Assembly: GCF_040026395.1 (NCBI RefSeq)
Contig: NZ_CP157278.1
Span: forward strand, 3,286,001 to 3,350,000
From: Pedobacter lusitanus
GTDB taxonomy: Bacteria; Bacteroidota; Bacteroidia; Sphingobacteriales; Sphingobacteriaceae
DNA length: 64,000 nucleotides
Reading direction: 5' to 3'
Position 1 is the stretch's first letter; each line of letters opens with the position of its first letter. The notes under the pieces are model-generated. The model was not told the DNA's origin, searched no databases, and was given only the letters and a program-made list of their open reading frames with translations. This document shows, in pieces, positions 54,786 to 62,334 of this stretch. The position numbers and the translations under genes are program-made.

Positions 54786-55154
54786 TTAGAATGGCAGATC
54801 ATCTTCCTCACCCGGTGCATTGTTTAAATCTGCAGGGGGAGCATATTGTGGAGTAGAAGCCGCAGCACCGCTATTAGTCAGTGCATTGATACGCCAAACT
54901 ACCAAACTATTGAAATAAGAAACTTTTCCCATTTTATCTGTCCACGGGCGACCACGCAAATTGAATGAAACTTCAACATCATCACCAGTTTTTAAGCTAT
55001 CAAATAAAGCAGTTTTATCTTGTAAAGCCTCGAACCTGATGTATTCAGGATAAGTTGGGTTTTCTGCATATTCAATAATGAGATCACGCTTTTTAAAAGT
55101 CTCACTCACCTGCTGTAATGCACCAATTTCGTGCACTTTTCCTTTTAATTCCAT
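54786..55154 (-). CDS. DUF3127 protein with an SSB-like acidic C-terminal tip
   Basis: A 122-residue protein. Residues 1-95 are DUF3127, an OB-fold-like domain (MELKGKVHEIGALQQVSETFKKRDLIIEYAENPTYPEYIRFE, FNLRGRPWTDKMGKVSYFNSLVVWRI). The tail is Ala/Pro/Asn-rich and ends EEDDLPF, very like the DDxPF tip by which single-stranded DNA-binding protein recruits repair and replication partners. Binding to ssDNA and to SSB partners is therefore a reasonable inference but not shown. Divergent from the THUMP methyltransferase gene. Confidence 0.85.
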   Translation of the reverse strand: MELKGKVHEIGALQQVSETFKKRDLIIEYAENPTYPEYIRFEALQDKTALFDSLKTGDDVEVSFNLRGRPWTDKMGKVSYFNSLVVWRINALTNSGAAASTPQYAPPADLNNAPGEEDDLPF

Positions 55155-55225
55155 AACAATTACTCTTTTATTCTACTTTCTAGTTCAAATCTCTATATTA
55201 TTATTGATAACTTAGCACAATAATT

Positions 55226-56431
55226 ATGCAAGTTTTCCACAACAAAAGTAAGGTTATTTTAACCTGTAACAAAAGACTTTCGCCTTATCTGGTAGAAGAG
55301 GTAAAAGCGCTTGGCTATGAAATCGTAAGAGATTTCCCTACCGGAGTAGAGTTGAATATCACCTTAACAGAGTGTATTAAACTGAATTTAAACCTGAGAT
55401 GTGCCAGTCAGATCTTATACTGTTTAAATAGCTTTAAAGCCAATAATCCCGAAGAATTATACCGCGAACTGGTAGATATGCCATGGGAAGATCTGATTGA
55501 TTTTTCCGGTTATTTCTCGGTTACTTCCAACGTAGATAATCCAACGATAACCACTCCGCTTTTCACTAACCTGAAAGTTAAGGATGCTATCGTTGACAGA
55601 ATAAAAGACAAAAAAGGAATGCGTCCGAATTCGGGTTCAGATGCGAACAAAACTGTAGTCCACCTTTACTGGAAAGACGACGAAGCAGCTATTTTTCTGG
55701 ATACCTCGGGAGAAACTTTAGCCAAACACGGTTATCGTAAAATTCCTGGAAAAGCACCGATGCTTGAAGCTCTTGCGGCAGGCGTAGTGATGAGTACAAA
55801 CTGGGACCAGAAATCACCATTTATTAACCCGATGTGTGGTTCAGGAACCCTGGCTATTGAAGCCGCATTACTGGCGACCAACAGAAGACCTGGTTTATTC
55901 CGGATGAATTATGGTTTTATGCATATCATTGGCTATGATGAGGAAGTGTTTTTTGCTGAACGCAGAATTCTTAAAGACCAGGTCATCAAAAATGTTGATT
56001 TGCAGATTGTAGCGACAGATTTATCGGAAGACGCAGTTGATGTGAGCCGTAAAAATGCAAAAACTGCCGGTGTAGATACCCTGATTACCTTTGAAGTTTG
56101 TGATTTTGCAGACACACAGGTTCCTGAAGGCGGAAAAGGTGTGGTCGTATTCAACCCTGAATATGGGGAGCGTCTGGGTGTTCACTCTCAGCTGGAACTG
56201 ACCTATAAGCGGATTGGTGATTTCCTGAAAAAGGACTGTAAAGGTTACAGTGGCTATATTTTCACCGGTAATCCTGATCTGGCTAAAAAAATCGGATTAA
56301 AAGCATCCCGCAAAGTTGAATTCTATAATGGTAAACTGGATTGCCGTATGCTGGAATACGAATTGTATGACGGTACACGCCGGGCTGAAGAAGAAAGACC
56401 TAAGCCTAAAGAACATAATCCGGAAAACTAG
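55226..56431 (+). CDS. THUMP-domain class I SAM-dependent RNA methyltransferase (RlmL-like)
   Basis: A 401-residue RNA base methyltransferase. N-terminal THUMP-type RNA-binding part (about 10-160), then a Rossmann methyltransferase with NPMCGSGTLAIEAALLA (SAM motif) and the catalytic-loop motif as NPEYGERLG rather than NPPYGER; the acidic motif VATDLSEDAVDVSRKNA is also present. Relatives are annotated as 23S rRNA guanine-N2 methyltransferases; the exact target base is uncertain. The 71-bp divergent region with the DUF3127 gene has a TAACTTAG (55208-55215) that could be a weak -7 box. Confidence 0.88.
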   Translation: MQVFHNKSKVILTCNKRLSPYLVEEVKALGYEIVRDFPTGVELNITLTECIKLNLNLRCASQILYCLNSFKANNPEELYRELVDMPWEDLIDFSGYFSVTSNVDNPTITTPLFTNLKVKDAIVDRIKDKKGMRPNSGSDANKTVVHLYWKDDEAAIFLDTSGETLAKHGYRKIPGKAPMLEALAAGVVMSTNWDQKSPFINPMCGSGTLAIEAALLATNRRPGLFRMNYGFMHIIGYDEEVFFAERRILKDQVIKNVDLQIVATDLSEDAVDVSRKNAKTAGVDTLITFEVCDFADTQVPEGGKGVVVFNPEYGERLGVHSQLELTYKRIGDFLKKDCKGYSGYIFTGNPDLAKKIGLKASRKVEFYNGKLDCRMLEYELYDGTRRAEEERPKPKEHNPEN

Positions 56432-56461
56432 TTCTCTTTAAACAAACAAGTAATCCTATAT

Positions 56462-56525
56462 AAGACCTGCAGGCCTGAACATTCCTTTAAAAGGAAATAA
56501 TGTTCAGGCCTGCAGGTCTTTTTCT
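56462..56525 (+). terminator. Strong rho-independent terminator
   Basis: A 22-bp perfect stem (56462-56483 with 56499-56520, core GACCTGCAGGCCTGAACATT) is capped by a small CCTT/AAGG hairpin and followed by TTTTTC. It ends the methyltransferase transcript. Confidence 0.88.
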
Positions 56526-56596
56526 TTTGGTTCCAATAGCAGAAAAACTGGTATGACATTATTTTGTCGCTAGTTAGTCGTTAGAGTTAATACGCC

Positions 56597-56680
56597 ATTG
56601 AAACGGGGTTGAAGCGGGGTTGAAACGCTTCGACCCGTATCAACCCCGCTTCAACCCCGTTTCAATCCCGCTTCAACACT
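56597..56680. repeat. REP/MITE-like palindrome of 11-bp TTGAAnCGGGG units
   Basis: Left arm 56597-56623 and right arm 56640-56666 are perfect 27-bp complements. Each arm is built from tandem 11-bp units (TTGAAACGGGG, TTGAAGCGGGG), and the array runs on past the right arm (CCCGCTTCAAC to about 56677). The GC-rich units stand out in an AT-rich gene-free stretch (56432-56807). The 16-nt centre has a small ACG/CGT hairpin. Apart from this and the terminator at 56462-56525, the stretch shows only AT-rich DNA leading to the XRE gene. Confidence 0.8.
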
Positions 56681-56807
56681 AACCAGTATATATCCGGTTC
56701 TATACTAGAATATAGATGCAATAGTAATTTGTCTTATTCCCACTCTTTACCCTCAACAGGAATATATTTTCCAATTCCAAATCCGCCGGCTCTGAATTCT
56801 CGTTAGT

Positions 56808-57089
56808 ATGTATTCAGTATCATATATTATGAAAGACGCCCCGGATATAAAACCAGAAATTGTGGCAAGCAACATCAGAAAAATCAGAGAGTTTAGGAAT
56901 TACACTCAGGATTATCTTGCTGCCAAACTTGAAATTTCGCAAAATGCCTACAGCAAAATTGAGCTGGGCTACAGTAAACTTACTGTAGAAAGATTATTTC
57001 AGATAGCCGCTATACTTGACGTTAAAGTCACGCAGCTGATTATGGCGGATTACAGCCATGGTGTTAATCTTAATCAGTTAACCGAATAA
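56808..57089 (+). CDS. XRE-family helix-turn-helix regulator
   Basis: A 93-residue (or 86, if the ATG at 56829 is used) cytosolic protein that is essentially one Cro/C1-type domain: IVASNIRKIREFRNYTQDYLAAKLEISQNAYSKIELGYSKLTVERLFQIAAILDV. A short C-terminal tail follows; no toxin gene is adjacent. Related small regulators are frequent in Bacteroidota. It is next to the palindromic repeat, so its control region includes or abuts that element. Targets unknown. Confidence 0.88.
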   Translation: MYSVSYIMKDAPDIKPEIVASNIRKIREFRNYTQDYLAAKLEISQNAYSKIELGYSKLTVERLFQIAAILDVKVTQLIMADYSHGVNLNQLTE

Positions 57090-57101
57090 CCCGGAATATA
57101 A

Positions 57102-57109
57102 TATCTTTG
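57102..57109 (+). promoter_or_regulatory. -7 box immediately before the HD-hydrolase gene (candidate leaderless promoter)
   Basis: TATCTTTG, an exact TAnnTTTG match, ends 4 nt (TTTC) before the ATG at 57114, in the 24-bp gap after the XRE gene. No -33 TTG. Confidence 0.45.
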
Positions 57110-57113
57110 TTTC

Positions 57114-57773
57114 ATGCAAATGGATCTGGATATTATCAAAGAAAAAACAATCAGTTTTGTAAAAAAAACGCTCGAAGGAGCTGAGGCCGGTCATGACTGG
57201 TTTCATATAGAAAGGGTTTATAAAACAGCCCTGAGTATCAATGCAAAAGAAAACGGCGATTTACTTATTGTAACTCTTGCTGCATTACTGCATGATATTG
57301 CTGACAGCAAATTCAATAACGGAGACGAAGAAATCGGGCCGGAAATCGCAGGCCGCTTCATGCAGTCAGCAGGTATCCCTGATGACATCATTCTGCAGGT
57401 ACAGCAAATCATCAGAAACCTGAGTTATAAAGCCAGCCTGGGTCAGATAAACTTTTTTTCCAGAGAGCTGGATATTGTACAGGATGCAGACAGACTCGAT
57501 GCTATAGGTGCCATTGGAATTGCCAGGGCCTTCACTTATGGCGGATTTAAAAACAGGGTACTCTATGACCCGGAAATTCAGCCCGACCTGAATATGAGTA
57601 AAGAAGCCTATAAAAACTCGGTCTCCCCTACCATCAATCATTTTTATGAAAAACTCCTTCGCCTGAAGGATCTGATGAAAACCGGCACCGGAAAACAAAT
57701 TGCAGCGCAGAGACATCAGTTTATGCTGCTCTATCTGGATCAGTTTTATGCAGAATGGGAAGGTGTAAGTTAA
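57114..57773 (+). CDS. HD-domain phosphohydrolase (YedJ-like)
   Basis: A 219-residue cytosolic metal-dependent phosphohydrolase. Ligands are visible: His31 in AGHDWFHIERV, His60-Asp61 in ALLHDIAD and Asp124 in VQDADRLDAIGAIGIARAF. The closest known group is the YedJ/HDIG-like family, some members of which hydrolyse nucleotides; the substrate here is unknown. It sits 51 bp before the PhoR-like kinase gene and might share its transcript, though the kinase has its own possible -7 box. Confidence 0.9.
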   Translation: MQMDLDIIKEKTISFVKKTLEGAEAGHDWFHIERVYKTALSINAKENGDLLIVTLAALLHDIADSKFNNGDEEIGPEIAGRFMQSAGIPDDIILQVQQIIRNLSYKASLGQINFFSRELDIVQDADRLDAIGAIGIARAFTYGGFKNRVLYDPEIQPDLNMSKEAYKNSVSPTINHFYEKLLRLKDLMKTGTGKQIAAQRHQFMLLYLDQFYAEWEGVS

Positions 57774-57824
57774 ATTTAAAACCTGTTAAAACTTATCTGA
57801 TAATTATCTTGTAAATTGCCTGCC

Positions 57825-58850
57825 ATGAAGTTAAGTGTCCTTGTTCTGATTACTGCTCTGGCAGTTGGCCTGTCTATCGGGCTGGTAAATTTCCATTTCC
57901 AGCAAAGCTGGTATTTTATGCTTGTCTCTTTCGGGGTTTCGTTCGTGACAAGTTTTATTATGTTTTACTACCTGCTGGAAAAATACATCTATTCAAAAAT
58001 TAAACTGATCTATAAACTGATCCATAATCTTAAGCTGGGTAAAGACCTGAAAGATGCACTGGGCGAATATGTGAGTACAGATCCGATCAATGATGTGGAG
58101 CACGAAGTGAAAGAATGGGCCGGTGCAAAGAAACAGGAAATTGACCTGCTTAAAAAACAGGAACAGTTCAGAAGAGAATTTTTATCAAATGTCTCTCATG
58201 AATTTAAGACCCCGCTTTTTGCAATTCAGGGTTATATAGAAACTTTACAGGACTGTCTGCTGGACGATCCTGAAATGGCTGTTAAATTTCTGCAAAAGGC
58301 AGAGAAAAATGTTGAACGCCTGAGTTATCTGATCAATGACCTGGATGCGATTTCAAAACTTGAATCAGGAGAGGTACCTATCGATTACCGGAAGTTTGAT
58401 TTTGTACTGCTGGCTAAGGAAGTTATGGAAGCACTGGAGGATAAAGCCAGCAAAAGAAAAGTTCAGCTCTCTTTCAAAGAGAAATATATGCACCCCGCTT
58501 TTGTAAACGCCGATCGCGAAAAAATCAGACAGGTTATGATTAACCTGATTTCCAACTCCATTAAATATGGAAAAGAAAACGGATCTACTGCTATAAAAAT
58601 ATTTGAATTACATGATCAGTACCTTATTGAGGTCACAGACGATGGAATTGGAATTGATGAAAAACACCTGCCCAGACTTTTTGAACGCTTCTACAGAATT
58701 GACTCTCACCGGTCAAGAGAAGTTGGCGGAACAGGTTTGGGACTGGCTATCGTCAAACATATTCTGGAAGCTCACCAGCAGATTATATCTGTGAGAAGCA
58801 CTCTTCAGATCGGGACAACTTTTGCTTTTACGTTGCAAAAAATTGGTTAA
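57825..58850 (+). CDS. PhoR-like sensor histidine kinase, no adjacent regulator
   Basis: A 341-residue kinase starting at ATG 57825 (TTG at 57816 rejected). Two close membrane helices (about 2-19 and 26-46) with almost no periplasmic loop, as in PhoR; a short cytosolic linker; HisKA with phospho-His in SNVSHEFKTPLFAIQGYI; HATPase with NLISNSIKYG, DDGIGI, FERFYR and GGTGLGLAIVKHIL. No response-regulator gene adjoins. It lies directly before a phosphate uptake operon that carries a Pho-box-like repeat, which supports a phosphate-sensing role (inference). Confidence 0.88.
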   Translation: MKLSVLVLITALAVGLSIGLVNFHFQQSWYFMLVSFGVSFVTSFIMFYYLLEKYIYSKIKLIYKLIHNLKLGKDLKDALGEYVSTDPINDVEHEVKEWAGAKKQEIDLLKKQEQFRREFLSNVSHEFKTPLFAIQGYIETLQDCLLDDPEMAVKFLQKAEKNVERLSYLINDLDAISKLESGEVPIDYRKFDFVLLAKEVMEALEDKASKRKVQLSFKEKYMHPAFVNADREKIRQVMINLISNSIKYGKENGSTAIKIFELHDQYLIEVTDDGIGIDEKHLPRLFERFYRIDSHRSREVGGTGLGLAIVKHILEAHQQIISVRSTLQIGTTFAFTLQKIG

Positions 58851-58875
58851 GATTTAAAGAAATATTCCTTTAATG

Positions 58876-58916
58876 TTAACACTTAACACTAACTTAACAT
58901 TGCGATCCTACTTTTG
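58876..58916 (+). promoter_or_regulatory. Candidate Pho box and promoter of the phosphate uptake operon
   Basis: ACTTAACA (58881-58888), CTA, ACTTAACA (58892-58899): exact 8-bp direct repeats with 11-bp period, preceded by another TTAACA (58876-58881). Nine bases further on is TACTTTTG (58909-58916), a perfect -7 box with no -33 TTG. This is the layout of PhoB-type activated promoters, where the tandem repeat replaces the upstream promoter element. Predicted start about 58921. Confidence 0.7.
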
Positions 58917-58937
58917 TAACCATATCTTATAGTTAAC

Positions 58938-59579
58938 ATGAATAATATTTTCAAGTTCTTTACACCAAAAGACAAAAAATTCCAACCGCTGTTTGAACAA
59001 GCCGGAAGCAATGTATTAAAGATCTCAGAAGCACTTTTTCTTGCATTAAGTACAAAAGATCTGGAAAAAAGAAAAGAATATATAAAAGAGATTGAACGTC
59101 TTGAGCACGTTGGTGATGAAATCACTCACTCTATCTTCTTAGAATTAAGTAAAAACTTTATCACTCCTTTTGACAGGGAAGATATTCATGCACTGGCTAG
59201 TGCAGTTGATGATATTGCAGATTATATCCATGCTTCGGCAAGTAATATAGAACTGTATAACATTACGAATATCGGCGATGCCATGATTAAACTGGCAGAA
59301 TTACTGGTAGAAATGTGTACAGATTTAGATAAGGCAATCAGAGAATTGAGAAGCTTTAAAAATATCCGTGTAATTGCTGACGCCTGTGTACGTATTAACA
59401 GTGGCGAGAATCAGGCAGATTACGTTTGTAATATTGCAATTGCGAGGTTATTTGAATTTGAAACCAATGCAATTGAACTGATCAAGCAAAAAGAAGTCCT
59501 TCAAACACTTGAAATGGCTACAGATAAATGTGAAGATGCAGCAAATGTGTTGGAATCTATATTGGTTAAAAACGCTTAA
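58938..59579 (+). CDS. DUF47 / PhoU-like phosphate transport regulator
   Basis: A 213-residue, all-helical cytosolic protein of the DUF47 family (FKFFTPKDKKFQPLFEQAGSNVLKISEALFLAL, IERLEHVGDEITHSIFLELSKNFITPFDREDIHALASAVDDIADYIHA). Acidic clusters (EHVGDE, DREDIH, VDDIAD) are the metal-binding sites seen in PhoU relatives. DUF47 proteins are usually encoded next to Pit transporters and modulate them, as here (12 bp gap). Its expression is probably driven by the Pho-box promoter just upstream. Confidence 0.92.
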   Translation: MNNIFKFFTPKDKKFQPLFEQAGSNVLKISEALFLALSTKDLEKRKEYIKEIERLEHVGDEITHSIFLELSKNFITPFDREDIHALASAVDDIADYIHASASNIELYNITNIGDAMIKLAELLVEMCTDLDKAIRELRSFKNIRVIADACVRINSGENQADYVCNIAIARLFEFETNAIELIKQKEVLQTLEMATDKCEDAANVLESILVKNA

Positions 59580-59591
59580 AATTCAACGAAA

Positions 59592-60620
59592 ATGCTTACA
59601 CCCTTATTGATCGTCGTAATTGTACTGGCCATCGGTTTCGATTATATCAATGGTTTTCACGATGCAGCTAATTCTATAGCAACCGTTGTATCAACAAAAG
59701 TACTTACCCCTTTTCAGGCAGTACTCTGGGCAGCACTTTTTAATTTTGCTGCTTACTTCTATTTTACGGATCACAAAGTTGCCAATACGATTGCTAAAAC
59801 GGTTGTGGAGAATTTTATCACCCTCGAGGTAATTCTGGCCGGACTGTTAGCTGCGATTACATGGAACCTGTTTACCTGGTGGTATGGTATTCCATCGAGT
59901 TCATCACATACCCTGGTTGGAGGTTTTGCAGGAGCTGGTATGGCTAAGGCAGGATCACTGGGTTTTGGTGTGCTGTCTGCAATTAACCTTGCCCCGATCC
60001 TTAAAATCATTGCTTTTATTGTACTTGCCCCTGTTATCGGGATGTTCATATCAGTAATCATTTCGATTATTTTATTGCATCTTTCTAAAAATGCAAGACC
60101 TTCGGTTGCGGAGAAATGGTTCAAAAAACTACAGTTAATCTCTTCTGCAGCATTGAGTTTCACTCACGGAGGAAATGATGCACAGAAAGTAATGGGTATT
60201 ATTTATGTAGCCATGGTTGCTGCCAAAGTATTAAAAACAGGAGATACCATGCCGGAATGGATTCCATTTACCTGTTATGCTGCCATCTCTTTAGGTACAA
60301 TGAGTGGCGGATGGAAAATTGTTAAAACAATGGGTTCAAAAATCACCAAAGTAAATGCCTTTGAAGGTGTTGCTGCAGAAACTGCAGGTGCGGTAACCCT
60401 GGGTATCACAGAACATTTTGGTATACCTGTATCTACTACACATACCATTACAGGTTCAATTGTTGGGGTAGGATTGTTAAAAAGAGTTTCAGCAGTAAGA
60501 TGGGGCGTAACGGTAAGTTTGCTTTGGGCATGGGTATTAACTATCCCGGTTTCAGCATTACTGGCTGCCATTATCTTTAAGGTAGTTGACGTTTGTTTTC
60601 CAGGTCTGGGAGCTGTATAA
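59592..60620 (+). CDS. pit: Low-affinity inorganic phosphate transporter, PiT family
   Basis: A 342-residue inner-membrane carrier for phosphate. The PiT signatures are present near each end: GFDYINGFHDAANSIATVVSTKVLTP (~12-37) and SFTHGGNDAQKVMG (~192-205), with GIPSSSSHTLVGG and GIPVSTTHTITGSIVGVG as the paired inverted repeats. About ten membrane helices. It is the last gene of the DUF47-pit operon and is closed by a bidirectional terminator. Confidence 0.95.
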   Translation: MLTPLLIVVIVLAIGFDYINGFHDAANSIATVVSTKVLTPFQAVLWAALFNFAAYFYFTDHKVANTIAKTVVENFITLEVILAGLLAAITWNLFTWWYGIPSSSSHTLVGGFAGAGMAKAGSLGFGVLSAINLAPILKIIAFIVLAPVIGMFISVIISIILLHLSKNARPSVAEKWFKKLQLISSAALSFTHGGNDAQKVMGIIYVAMVAAKVLKTGDTMPEWIPFTCYAAISLGTMSGGWKIVKTMGSKITKVNAFEGVAAETAGAVTLGITEHFGIPVSTTHTITGSIVGVGLLKRVSAVRWGVTVSLLWAWVLTIPVSALLAAIIFKVVDVCFPGLGAV

Positions 60621-60638
60621 ATAGCATTAAGATAAAAT

Positions 60639-60676
60639 AAAAAAAGCCTCTGAACATGATGTTCAGAGGCTTTTTC
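60639..60676. terminator. Bidirectional rho-independent terminator
   Basis: AAAAAGCCTCTGAAC pairs with GTTCAGAGGCTTTTT around a short loop, with As before and Ts after. It lies between the pit gene and the convergent anti-sigma gene. Confidence 0.88.
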
Positions 60677-60682
60677 TTTTCT

Positions 60683-61630
60683 TTAAAACACAACCGTGTA
60701 ACTCACACGGCTTTCTTTATTTTTAGGTTGTTCCCATTTAGGTCCTTCCTTAATCAGCCTTACAGCTTCTTCATCAAATTCTTTACTGATACCTTTCATG
60801 ACCTTCAGATCAGCAGGCTTACCTTCGCTGTCAACCAGGAAGCTTAATTCGACCAGCTTATCTCCGGTACCACGCAATTTATTGTGATCATTCAGGTAAG
60901 TATCGAGATTTACCCATCCGCCCACCGGAGCAGATAGTGCCGGTACAGCCGTAGCTACTGCTACTTCTGCCAGTGGTTTACCCTCATTTTTCTCTATCAC
61001 GGGCTGATCTGCGGCCGGAATACTTTTACTCATTCTGCGCATCGCCTGAACAGGAACCACTGTACTATCACCAATCCTCACCGGAGCACTCTGTATGGCA
61101 TATGGCTGAACCACTCTGTCCATTGCCACGACTTCACCCTGTATCTCTTTTTTAAGATCCGGCTGCCCGGTTACTGCTTCTTTAGTTCTTTTTGCAGGTA
61201 CATTACTGGCATAAATATCATTTTTAGCCGAATCTATAACTGCCTGACCTGGTAAAGGAGCAATGTTTACTTCAACCTTTTCCGGCCTGGTTCTCGCTAA
61301 CTCATTTCTTTTCTCCCTGTCCTTCATGAAGAACATGATACTGACAGAAATAAACATTACCGCCGCTGCTGCTGCCACGCTCAGACGCTGCCAGGTAAAG
61401 ACAGTTTCTCTTTTAGTTTCCTGCTGCCGGGCTATACGTTCATATAGCTGCTGCTGAAGCAGAGATACGTTTTGCACAGCCCTTCCCGGCGATTCACTTA
61501 AACCTGCAAGTGCCTGTGCAACAAAAGGATCTTCCAGCGCCTGCTTTTCAATCTTGTGCATAGCTTTGCTGTCAAGCTTACCATCCAGGTAATCTTCCAG
61601 TAATTCTATATCTAACCAATTGTTATTCAC
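60683..61630 (-). CDS. Anti-sigma-like membrane protein fused to a TonB C-terminal domain
   Basis: A 315-residue single-span protein. N-terminal cytosolic part (about 1-75, LLEDYLDGKLDSKAMHKIEKQALEDPFVAQALAGL) looks like the helical segment of Bacteroidota anti-sigma factors; one membrane helix (about 84-104, SVAAAAAVMFISVSIMFFM); a long Pro/Val-rich periplasmic stretch; then a TonB C-terminal-like domain (about 235-315, LVELSFLVDSEGKPADLKVMKGISKEFDEEAVRLIKEGPKWEQP). Its start overlaps the stop of the ECF sigma gene by 8 nt, so it is probably the cognate regulator. The fused TonB domain could link it to receptors or sense tension; this is inference. Confidence 0.8.
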   Translation of the reverse strand: MNNNWLDIELLEDYLDGKLDSKAMHKIEKQALEDPFVAQALAGLSESPGRAVQNVSLLQQQLYERIARQQETKRETVFTWQRLSVAAAAAVMFISVSIMFFMKDREKRNELARTRPEKVEVNIAPLPGQAVIDSAKNDIYASNVPAKRTKEAVTGQPDLKKEIQGEVVAMDRVVQPYAIQSAPVRIGDSTVVPVQAMRRMSKSIPAADQPVIEKNEGKPLAEVAVATAVPALSAPVGGWVNLDTYLNDHNKLRGTGDKLVELSFLVDSEGKPADLKVMKGISKEFDEEAVRLIKEGPKWEQPKNKESRVSYTVVF

Positions 61631-62201
61631 TGCTGTTTTTCTCTATGCAAATTTTCAAATTGCGTTTTCCGTTCTGAATATAGCTCTTTACCTTGACCAT
61701 TTCATACCCGGTCAGTTCTGCTACTTCTTTATAACATTTTTCCTGGAGATAGAATAAATCCACACTCGTGCGCTGCTCTTCGGTCAGGGTCTCCATACAC
61801 CTTTCCATAACGGTCAGTTGCTTTTCTTTGGTATCATCTATATCCAGATGCACAAAGTCGGTATTTTCCACAAAAGTATCATCAATTGAGACCGTATTGT
61901 TTTTAGCTAACTTCCTCAGTGCCATTAAACAATGATTTCTGGTCAATACATGCAGCCAGCTTTTGAAATTCTGAACCTCATGAATCTTCAGTTTGACTAC
62001 CAGTTCTTCAAAAATCTGCATAACGGCATCCTTGCTCGCTTCCTCGTCTTTGAAATAATTAAGACAAACCCCGTAAACAAGATGCATATACCGGTTATAA
62101 AGCACCCCTAATGCATCCAGACTTCCTGTACTTTTGTACTGTAAAAGAAGGCCTGCATCATCGGTATCTCTGACTCCTGCTGTATTTTTTATAAATTTCA
62201 A
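61623..62201 (-). CDS. ECF-type RNA polymerase sigma factor
   Basis: A 192-residue sigma-70 family protein with region 2 (about 25-95: LGVLYNRYMHLVYGVCLNYFKDEEASKDAVMQIFEEL, FKSWLHVLTRNHCL) and region 4 (about 130-185: MERCMETLTEEQRTSVDLFYLQEKCYKEVAELTGYEMVKVKSYIQNGKRNL). Length is normal for ECF factors. Translationally coupled to the anti-sigma/TonB gene. No clear TAnnTTTG box upstream; such operons often use their own sigma, whose motif I cannot define from one site. Confidence 0.93.
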   Translation of the reverse strand: MKFIKNTAGVRDTDDAGLLLQYKSTGSLDALGVLYNRYMHLVYGVCLNYFKDEEASKDAVMQIFEELVVKLKIHEVQNFKSWLHVLTRNHCLMALRKLAKNNTVSIDDTFVENTDFVHLDIDDTKEKQLTVMERCMETLTEEQRTSVDLFYLQEKCYKEVAELTGYEMVKVKSYIQNGKRNLKICIEKNSSE

Positions 62202-62334
62202 ATTATATATGGAGGAAAATTCTTTTCAAGTATAAAAATATTTTCTGACTCTGAGCCTCTTTAAATTCATATGATTCTGATAATCTTCATTTAATGGCCA
62301 GAAATTTGCTTACTATTGACTTTATACCAAACAA

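Noticed and set aside
56597..56680. CRISPR-like array
   Set aside because: Units are 11 bp, contiguous, inverted and without unique spacers; no cas genes in the window.
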